Positions 21,877 through 28,406 of a DNA stretch of 41,157 nucleotides are shown piece after piece. Each line of letters opens with the position of its first letter. Positions within the stretch are counted from its first letter, which is position 1. Under the pieces are notes generated by a model, which was given only the letters and a program-made list of their open reading frames with translations, was not told the origin of the DNA and ran no database searches. Made by a program: the position numbers and the translations under genes. The DNA comes from Pseudomonadota bacterium (GTDB taxonomy: Bacteria > Pseudomonadota > Gammaproteobacteria > Burkholderiales > JABEVD01): positions 1-41,157 of the forward strand of contig JAJZRP010000015.1 in the NCBI GenBank assembly GCA_021802655.1. The letters are read 5' to 3'.

Positions 21877-22317
21877 ATGAAAGACAGATCCGAAATTTTC
21901 GAGCACAATCGCGTCATCCTGTGCCACTTCGATACCTACAGCGCGGCCTCGATGTTTGCCCGATTCGGCGCGAGCGTGATGGCGCCGTTCCCCCTTCCTG
22001 AAGGGTCTTCCCCCGTTTCTTCGCCTTCGGAAGCCTCGGAGAAGCATGACCCGGAAAAAGTGAGGCAGGCAATCCTGGCGCAGTACGGCTTCGTCCCGGA
22101 GGAACTGGTTATCGCAGAGGGCTTCCAGGAATGGATGGGGGGCGAAAATGGCCCGATACGCATCCACCTCGCGAAATTCATGACCTTCGATCCCCCGCGA
22201 GAGGCGCTGGAGCCCCACGGGGCATTGCTCAAGCCCATCAGCGAAATGCGCGGCATGCCGATGATCGAGCTTAACCTGTTGCGAACCGCCTTCAATCTGG
22301 TCATGAGCGGCGGCTGA
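21877..22317 (+). CDS. Hypothetical protein (146 aa)
   Basis: ORF track; 9 bp after the preceding stop. Confidence 0.6.
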   Translation: MKDRSEIFEHNRVILCHFDTYSAASMFARFGASVMAPFPLPEGSSPVSSPSEASEKHDPEKVRQAILAQYGFVPEELVIAEGFQEWMGGENGPIRIHLAKFMTFDPPREALEPHGALLKPISEMRGMPMIELNLLRTAFNLVMSGG

Positions 22318-22389
22318 TTTCCCGCCTGATATCGCGCTGTTGCAGCTCAAATTGCTGGACAAGATCAGGACGCAATAATTTTGCTGCTC

Positions 22390-22731
22390 TTAAGCTACTT
22401 CCTGAGCTGCATCCTCTGCAAGGCTTTCTTCTGCAAACCCTGCAATCACAATATCGCCGTCCGGAAATTTCGCCCTGATTTCGAGATCGCCACCCATTGC
22501 CCTGATATGGGAACGCAGCGTGCTGATGTACATGTCTGTGCGCTGCTCGATCTTGGAAACGTTCGCCTGGCTGACATGAAGGGTTTTTGCAATCATTTCC
22601 TGAGACAAGCCGCGTGCCCTGCGCAATTCATGCAGCGGATATTCAGCACGCAATTTTGCGGCGATTGCGTTTGCTTCGGCGCGAGCTTCCGGCTTCATCT
22701 TCGCGCGCAGTTCGGAAAATTTCTTAGCCAT
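22390..22731 (-). CDS. XRE-family HTH antitoxin (HigA-like)
   Basis: LHELRRARGLSQEMIAKTLHVSQANVSKIEQRTDMYISTLRSHIRAMGGDLEI; start at MAKKF overlapping upstream toxin stop. Confidence 0.88.
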   Translation of the reverse strand: MAKKFSELRAKMKPEARAEANAIAAKLRAEYPLHELRRARGLSQEMIAKTLHVSQANVSKIEQRTDMYISTLRSHIRAMGGDLEIRAKFPDGDIVIAGFAEESLAEDAAQEVA

Positions 22732-23107
22732 TTCGGCTACCTCCTTTGCTTCGTTCCTGTTCCAGCTCTTCCAGGTGTTCCTGATATAACCGGTCTGCGA
22801 TGGGCACATAAATTTCGTACCATCGCTCGTTCCCCGTCTTGTCGCCGCCGATCAGCAAGATTGCGCTTCGCTCCGGGTCAAAAGCGTAAAGCACTCGATA
22901 CGGTCTGCCTTGGTGCTGTATCCTCAATTCGCGCATATGGCTGTATCTGGATGCCTGAATCCCCGAACTGTGGGGAAAAGCCAGATGAGGGCCATGCTCC
23001 TCAAGCAGCTGAACGACAGCTTCGACCGACGCCTGTTCAGAGTCGGATAGATCATCCCACCAAACCCCGAATTCGTCCGTATATTCGATTTCGCACGACA
23101 TGGTCAA
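22724..23107 (-). CDS. RelE/HigB-like toxin (phage Gp49-like)
   Basis: MRELRIQHQGRPYRVLYAFDPERSAILLIGGDKTGNERWYEIYVPIADRLY; paired with downstream XRE gene. Confidence 0.88.
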   Translation of the reverse strand: MTMSCEIEYTDEFGVWWDDLSDSEQASVEAVVQLLEEHGPHLAFPHSSGIQASRYSHMRELRIQHQGRPYRVLYAFDPERSAILLIGGDKTGNERWYEIYVPIADRLYQEHLEELEQERSKGGSRNG

Positions 23108-23108
23108 A

Positions 23109-23126
23109 TATAACCCATGAGTTATA
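23109..23126. promoter_or_regulatory. Candidate TA operator (inverted repeat)
   Basis: TATAAC-N6-GTTATA immediately upstream of toxin start. Confidence 0.5.
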
Positions 23127-23453
23127 CTTAATCAACCTGGATTTTCGCCAAAATCCTCCACTTCCCTGTCCGGTTACTGGTTCCTTCGCGGACCGACTTC
23201 CAGCGTCTTTGTCCGTATGTTTGACGCCATAAATATTGAACTCCCTTCATCTTTGGCGCATTATTCCGAGGAAATTTTAATAGGCGCCGCTATGCCGGTT
23301 TTGTTTGCACCTTTCAGGGGGGTGCCCGGCGGGAGAAATCTCCGAATTCTCCCCGGCTTCTTCTACAGACTCATTGAAGCGGTAGAAAACGGCAAAGAAG
23401 TCTTAAAATCGATCAGCGAAGCCGAAAATCAAAAATGAAAATCCGGAACCCTG

Positions 23454-23484
23454 CCCGGCGGGAGAAATCTCCCCGCCTTTTTCT
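23454..23484 (+). terminator. Terminator-like hairpin
   Basis: GGCGGGAGA-AA-TCTCCCCGCC followed by TTTTTCT. Confidence 0.5.
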
Positions 23485-23518
23485 ACAGATTCATTCTTCA
23501 GCATAACTAGGAGATGCT

Positions 23519-24181
23519 GTGACTGATAGATTCAACTTCGATCTGAAGGCAAAGCGTATTCGCCTGAGTGACGGCGATCTAATCGTTGCGCTGCAGGCCG
23601 CCGCTGAAGCTCTTGGCAAAGGCTACTTTACGTCTCCGCAATATGATGGCCTTGCTGGAAAACGCCCTCATTCCGCAACAATCATCGACAGATTTGGCTC
23701 TTGGAAAAAAGCCCTCGCTCTAATTGGCATTACGGGCGGAAGAGAGAGAAGGCACTCACCCGAACAACTTATTGCCAATCTTGAGGCAGTATGGAAGCAA
23801 TTGGAATACCCGCCTGGCAAGAGGCAAATCGCAACATTGGGAGAGAAAATATCGGAATCGCCGTACAGGCGACATTGGGGCAGCGTGCTTTCCGCTTGCG
23901 AAGCACTTGCGGCCTTTCACGAAGGCAAAATATCGAGAGAACAGCTTCTCGCGGGCAACCCAGACGAGCCAACCCGTACAACTATCCCCCTTAAAGACAG
24001 ATGGGCAGTATTGAAGCGCGACAATTACCGATGTGTGAAGTGCGGCGCAAGTCCATCAAATGACCACGCGGTTGAGCTTGAAGTTGATCATATACTCCCT
24101 GTTGCAAGAGATGGTGGAAATACACTTGATAATCTTCAGACGCTTTGTCGCCGTTGCAACCAAGGAAAGAAGGATCGATAA
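23519..24181 (+). CDS. HNH endonuclease with N-terminal homing-endonuclease-associated repeats
   Basis: RWAVLKRDNYRCVKCGASPSNDHAVELEVDHILPVARDGGNTLDNLQTLCRRCNQGKKDR; GTG start after aggag RBS. Confidence 0.85.
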   Translation: MTDRFNFDLKAKRIRLSDGDLIVALQAAAEALGKGYFTSPQYDGLAGKRPHSATIIDRFGSWKKALALIGITGGRERRHSPEQLIANLEAVWKQLEYPPGKRQIATLGEKISESPYRRHWGSVLSACEALAAFHEGKISREQLLAGNPDEPTRTTIPLKDRWAVLKRDNYRCVKCGASPSNDHAVELEVDHILPVARDGGNTLDNLQTLCRRCNQGKKDR

Positions 24182-24310
24182 TTCAGCCCATAACCCTTCG
24201 TATATAGACCCCCCAACGCCCGATCGATAGGGATCGGTTACACTTTCAGTCCCCTTTGACCACACTTATTGCATCTACAATTTTCCTGAAATTCGGGGCG
24301 ACTCTGGAAA

Positions 24311-24327
24311 AACCTAACCGATAGGTT
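24311..24327. promoter_or_regulatory. Candidate operator of DUF4160/DUF2442 module
   Basis: AACCTA-N5-TAGGTT overlapping a TATACT -10-like box. Confidence 0.35.
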
Positions 24328-24337
24328 ATACTGGAGC

Positions 24338-24575
24338 GTGCCTGAAATTTTCCGCGCATTCGGTTTGGTATTCGTTATTTTTCCAGACGACCATGACCCG
24401 CCTCATGTGCATGTTTTCCACAACAAAATGCAAGATTCTTCTGGAAGGACCGACGGTTTCCGACAGGCCGCGCTGTTCTCCATCCACAGCGAATTTGCGC
24501 AACGCATTGAAACTGGTCATGGAAAATCGAGTGGTGCTGCTTTTAGAATGGGAGAGGATTCATGATCAAGACTGA
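24338..24575 (+). pseudogene. DUF4160-family protein, frameshifted
   Basis: N-terminus MPEIFRAFGLVFVIFPDDHDPPHVHVFHNK in one frame; C-terminus CKILLEGPTVSDRPRCSPSTANLRNALKLVMENRVVLLLEWERIHDQD continues in +1 frame at AAAA 24425-24428. Confidence 0.7.
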
Positions 24576-24984
24576 CTGGGTTGAAAAAGAGATCGCCAAT
24601 GCAGCCGGCAAGGTCGGCAAAGACGAGAAAAGTGATGAGCCGCACGCCAAATCCGCCAGATACGACGAGCAAAGCCAACGCATTCTGGTCGAACTGGATA
24701 ACGGCTGCCTTTTCGCTTTTCCGGCAAAGCATGTTCAGGGATTGGAAAATGCAAGCCCTGATGAATTGTCCGACATAGAATTGCTTGGCGGCGGCTATGC
24801 GTTGCACTGGCCCCGCGTCAACGCCGATATTCGCATTGAAGGCGCGATGTCGGGCATTTTTGGAAGCAGGAAGTGGATGATGCGCCTTGCTGCCAGGGAA
24901 GCCGGGTCACGGTCTTCCGCCACGAAAACAACTTCTTCGAGAGAGAATGGAAAAAAGGGAGGCAGGCCGCGCAAGGCGGCATGA
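24562..24984 (+). CDS. DUF2442-domain protein with basic GRPRK tail
   Basis: RYDEQSQRILVELDNGCLFAFPAKHVQGLENASPDELSDIELLGGGYALHWPRVNADIRIEGAMSGIFGS; typical partner of DUF4160. Confidence 0.85.
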   Translation: MIKTDWVEKEIANAAGKVGKDEKSDEPHAKSARYDEQSQRILVELDNGCLFAFPAKHVQGLENASPDELSDIELLGGGYALHWPRVNADIRIEGAMSGIFGSRKWMMRLAAREAGSRSSATKTTSSRENGKKGGRPRKAA

Positions 24985-25024
24985 GGAATGAAGGGCCGCA
25001 CTGATTGACGATTTTCCGGGAAAA

Positions 25025-25162
25025 TCATGCCGCAATCGGCGTCATTTTTTCCAGTTGATCCTTGATCGCGCTTTGCGCTTCGCGCAATTCGTATTCGTCC
25101 TGCAATCCCATCCAGAATTGAACCGAAGTGCCGAATATTCTGGCCAGGCGCAGATCCCGTGA
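25025..25162 (-). pseudogene. C-terminal fragment of HigA-family addiction-module antitoxin
   Basis: DLRLARIFGTSVQFWMGLQDEYELREAQSAIKDQLEKMTPIAA*; N-terminal HTH absent. Confidence 0.7.
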
Positions 25163-25164
25163 GA

Positions 25165-25401
25165 CTAGAACCCGTCGCGGGCGTTGCCCCAGGGGTGGGA
25201 GCCCGGGACCACGGCGGCCCTGATCCCCGCCTTTTCGACGTCCGCCAGGGTTTTGTAAAGCGTGGCTTCGTGGGCCACCAGCATGCTGCCCTTCATCACA
25301 GCCACATAGCGTGCCACGGTGTCGACATCGCAAACATAACCGCCGCCCGGGTCCTCGACGCTGCGCAGATTGCCGTCCCAATCCATGAAAAAGCCGCTCA
25401 T
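25165..25401 (-). CDS. Small hypothetical protein (78 aa), end of nifB operon
   Basis: MSGFFMDWDGNLRSVEDPGGGYVCDVDTVARYVAVMKGSMLVAHEATLYKTLADVEKAGIRAAVVPGSHPWGNARDGF; same direction as upstream nif genes. Confidence 0.65.
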   Translation of the reverse strand: MSGFFMDWDGNLRSVEDPGGGYVCDVDTVARYVAVMKGSMLVAHEATLYKTLADVEKAGIRAAVVPGSHPWGNARDGF

Positions 25402-25406
25402 ATTGA

Positions 25407-26246
25407 TCAGGCCGCGAGCTTTTCGTGGACCACAGCATCCACGAATTCCTGCAGTGGAACATCCAGCCTCCGAATACCCTGTTCCTCAAGGAAGCGCTCC
25501 TCGTTGCGGGTCAATTCCCCAGGCAACACGGCCCAGTGAAGGCTGGATGATCGCTTCATGATCTGGCGCGCGAAAGTGCGCTCCAGCTGGTTCCGGAAAC
25601 GGCACCCCATGAACAGGAAATTCCGGTCGGTCCGCAAAGCTTTCACCACTTCGGGGATCGGAGTCTGGATGTCGATCTCCGTCAACACCTCGACGAAATC
25701 GGAATCCGAGACCAGGAAATTCCGCTCCGGAGAAATCGAACCCAGCGGCTTGTAAAGCACGGTTCCCCAGGTTTCGGACTCGAAATCCTCCGCCTGCATC
25801 CCTTCGGGACGATAATAGTGCACCCATGTTCCGAAATGCTCGGACTGGCTCACCCCCTGCACCTGCCCCCAGTCGACTTTGGATTGTAGTGCATGCTGCA
25901 TGGCATTGTCATACCATGCATCGACGATCAGAAGCGGCTCCTTGGAGAGGGCGGCGAGATAATGGTGCAATGCGGTAGGCGCAACATTCGGCCTGAAAGC
26001 TTCCTCCATGATCGTCGTCAGCGTCTTGCGATGCTTGAAGTTTTCGATGAATTGCGCCGCAGCGGTGAGATTCTTGCGGATCTTGTGCGGAACCGACACT
26101 TTCGCAACAAGGCGCTCGACCAGCGCTTCTGGAGAATTTGGCACCGGACAGTTCGGCGCGAGTTCGAGGACGCCCGGGCCGAGATAGGGAATAACCCCCC
26201 CGCTCTCCAGCCCCGCCCTGATTTCGTCGAGTTCTTTCTTCATCAT
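25407..26246 (-). CDS. SIR2-like domain protein with degenerate catalytic residues
   Basis: GGVIPYLGPGVLEL (nucleotide-binding loop), LLIVDAWYDNAMQHAL, VLYKPLGSISPE, FLFMGCRFRNQ; SIR2_2-like organisation. Confidence 0.7.
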   Translation of the reverse strand: MMKKELDEIRAGLESGGVIPYLGPGVLELAPNCPVPNSPEALVERLVAKVSVPHKIRKNLTAAAQFIENFKHRKTLTTIMEEAFRPNVAPTALHHYLAALSKEPLLIVDAWYDNAMQHALQSKVDWGQVQGVSQSEHFGTWVHYYRPEGMQAEDFESETWGTVLYKPLGSISPERNFLVSDSDFVEVLTEIDIQTPIPEVVKALRTDRNFLFMGCRFRNQLERTFARQIMKRSSSLHWAVLPGELTRNEERFLEEQGIRRLDVPLQEFVDAVVHEKLAA

Positions 26247-26255
26247 GAAATCTCC

Positions 26256-26465
26256 CTATGCGGCGCAGGTGGCCTTGAGCGTATCCAGCTCTTCGCGTGC
26301 GATTCTGAACACGCCGCGGCCACCGGAAAGCGATTCGTAGCAGTTCGTCGTGCTGCGACTCAGATGATCGAACCATTGCTGGGCGCTGGCAGACGCGGGT
26401 CTCTCCCCGATCTCGGTGACCGTCCCGTTAGGGGCGAACCGGACATGAATCATGATTTTTTCCAT
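26256..26465 (-). CDS. Small hypothetical protein (69 aa)
   Basis: MEKIMIHVRFAPNGTVTEIGERPASASAQQWFDHLSRS...; between ferredoxin and SIR2-like genes. Confidence 0.65.
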   Translation of the reverse strand: MEKIMIHVRFAPNGTVTEIGERPASASAQQWFDHLSRSTTNCYESLSGGRGVFRIAREELDTLKATCAA

Positions 26466-26474
26466 GGTCTTCTC

Positions 26475-26771
26475 CTAATTGAAGCTCAATACCTCGACGG
26501 TCACGTTCTCGGGGCCGAGGATGGTCTGGCAGGCGAGGCGCGACTTGGAACCCACGCCAACGATGGTGTCGAGCTTCTCGTTTTCCAGGCGCTGGATCTT
26601 CGATACGCTCTTTCTCCCCTCCAGCACGAAGATATGGCAGGAACCGCATTCGGCCTTTCCATCGCATTTGTGCAGTAAAGGCTCCCCTGCGCCTAGGATC
26701 GCCTGCAGGATGCTCACTCCTTCCGCAGCCTCGATGTTCTTTCCGGATGGCATAATGGTTACGACTGGCAT
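26475..26771 (-). CDS. 2Fe-2S ferredoxin, nif-associated
   Basis: LLHKCDGKAECGSCHIFVLEG...RLACQTILGPENVTVEV. Confidence 0.9.
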   Translation of the reverse strand: MPVVTIMPSGKNIEAAEGVSILQAILGAGEPLLHKCDGKAECGSCHIFVLEGRKSVSKIQRLENEKLDTIVGVGSKSRLACQTILGPENVTVEVLSFN

Positions 26772-26804
26772 TTCATTGCTCCTTTACAAGTTGATTTATA
26801 ATAA

Positions 26805-27941
26805 TTAATAAATGGCGGAACCAGCACCGACGTTAAGCGAGGCATCCTTTGCCGTCTTCACGATGAAGCCGACCTGGTCCTCGCTCAGATGCCCGTGAAA
26901 TGGCAGGGCAAGCGCCCGGTCGGCCACTTTCTCGGTCACGAAATAATTTCCCTTGCGGTATCCGAGCTCCTGGTAAAAAGGCTGCAGGTGCATCGGCTGG
27001 CAATAGGCCGCAGCTTCGATCTCTTCGGTGTGCAGATCGGTGATGATCGCGTCCCTGCTACTCTTCGAAAAACGGGTGCCGAGATGGACGAGATAGAGGA
27101 ACCAGTGCACCTCGTCGACATCGGGGGCCATGTAGGGATCCTTGATGCCCTCGAAAGAGCGAACATGGTCGTAATAGCTGTCTTCGACCCCTTTCCGCCG
27201 CTCCAGTATTTCGTCGATCCGCTCGAGCTGTGCGATCCCGAGTGATGCCGAGAGGTCGCTCATTGCTGCATGGAACGGGGGCTGCCCGCCCACCACGACC
27301 GAGAAGCGCTCATCCATGCGCCTGCTCCTGATCTGCCGTATTTTTCTCGCCAGGTCCTGGTCGTCCGTCACGATCATGCCACCCTCGCCGCAAACCAGGG
27401 GGCCTGGCTGGGAAAAATCGAATACCGAGAAATCGCCGAAGCTCCCGACCTGTTTTCCTTTGTAGATCGATCCGATCGCCTCAGTCGAATCCTCGATAAG
27501 CAGCAGTCCCCGCCTTGCCGCAATCTCCCTGAATGCATCCCATGGTGCCGGGTGACCATTGGTGTTGCCGGCCAGAATGGCACGCGCCGCCGGGGTGATT
27601 CTGGATTCGACCCTGGCCGGGTCGAGTGTGCCCGCCCAGTAATCGATGTCCGAAAACACGGGTTTCGCGCCGGCAAGCGCTATGGCATGGGCGACCTGAT
27701 GCCAGGAATACGGGGACGCGATGACTTCATCGCCTTCGCCAATGCCGCAAACCTTCAATCCCAGCAGAAGCCCCATGGTGCCGCTTTGCACCGCAACCGC
27801 ATATTTGCGACCGACGTGGGACGCGAAGGCGGCCTCGAAGGATTCAACCATCGGCCCCTGACTCAACCTCGGGGACTTCAGGGTAGCCGAGACGAAGTCC
27901 AGCTCGAAAAGGCTGATGTCGGGATCGGAAAGCGGAATCAT
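26805..27941 (-). CDS. DegT/DnrJ/EryC1/StrS-family aminotransferase-like protein lacking PLP lysine
   Basis: Starts MIPLSDPDISLFELDFV; SGTMGLLLGLKVCGIGEGDEVIASPYSW; LLLIEDSTEAIGS; VFDFSQPGPLVCGEGGMIVTDD; CQPMHLQPFYQ. Confidence 0.85.
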   Translation of the reverse strand: MIPLSDPDISLFELDFVSATLKSPRLSQGPMVESFEAAFASHVGRKYAVAVQSGTMGLLLGLKVCGIGEGDEVIASPYSWHQVAHAIALAGAKPVFSDIDYWAGTLDPARVESRITPAARAILAGNTNGHPAPWDAFREIAARRGLLLIEDSTEAIGSIYKGKQVGSFGDFSVFDFSQPGPLVCGEGGMIVTDDQDLARKIRQIRSRRMDERFSVVVGGQPPFHAAMSDLSASLGIAQLERIDEILERRKGVEDSYYDHVRSFEGIKDPYMAPDVDEVHWFLYLVHLGTRFSKSSRDAIITDLHTEEIEAAAYCQPMHLQPFYQELGYRKGNYFVTEKVADRALALPFHGHLSEDQVGFIVKTAKDASLNVGAGSAIY

Positions 27942-28195
27942 TGTCTTCTCTCTGCAAGCACGACCCCCGTCGCATCCAGAGGCTCGCGCGTGATTTTCAC
28001 GCAATGATCCCTGCCATCGACGAGGTACAGATCGAACCCCGGAATCGACCTGAAAGGAATTTCTTCGCTCATGTCGTAGGGATCGCAACGGGTCAGGGAA
28101 ATGCCGGGAAAGCGCTTCCTGAATTCCGGAACAATTTGGCTCCTGTCCGCGCACCCCTCGATGAAAGATCCGATCAGCTCGATATCGACTGCCAT
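27938..28195 (-). CDS. Conserved hypothetical protein in nif operon
   Basis: MAVDIELIGSFIEGCADRSQIVPEFRKRFPGISLTRCDPYDMSEEIPFRSIPGFDLYLVDGRDHCVKITREPLDATGVVLAERRQ; flush with neighbours. Confidence 0.7.
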   Translation of the reverse strand: MAVDIELIGSFIEGCADRSQIVPEFRKRFPGISLTRCDPYDMSEEIPFRSIPGFDLYLVDGRDHCVKITREPLDATGVVLAERRQ

Positions 28196-28196
28196 G

Positions 28197-28406
28197 TCAT
28201 CCCCCGCTTTTGCGCGCATCGACGGTGATGGGAAGCCGGGTGCCCGCATCCATTTCAGGCAGCTCCAGGGTCCAGCCGTTTCCGAGCGTCACTATGCCGC
28301 CCCACATCGATTCCTTCTCCATGGAAACGATGGGCTCTTCCAGGTCCTTTTTCGGCACATAGGCGGAAAGCTCTCCAGAAGCGTTCCTGCGGATCATCAC
28401 CTTCAT
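28197..28406 (-). CDS. nifT: Nitrogen fixation protein NifT
   Basis: MKVMIRRNASGELSAYVPKKDLEEPIVSMEKESMWGGIVTLGNGWTLELPEM. Confidence 0.92.
   Translation of the reverse strand: MKVMIRRNASGELSAYVPKKDLEEPIVSMEKESMWGGIVTLGNGWTLELPEMDAGTRLPITVDARKSGG

Noticed and set aside
23217-23438. 73-aa ORF upstream of HNH gene
   Set aside because: Overlaps the repeat/leader element and one copy of the duplicated hairpin; more likely non-coding
22390-24984. Group I intron or intein associated with HNH ORF
   Set aside because: HNH ORF is not inside a disrupted conserved gene; neighbours are TA genes
27942-28154. N-terminal extension of the DegT-like ORF
   Set aside because: Overlaps the upstream 86-aa gene out of frame; MIPLSDPD is the normal family start
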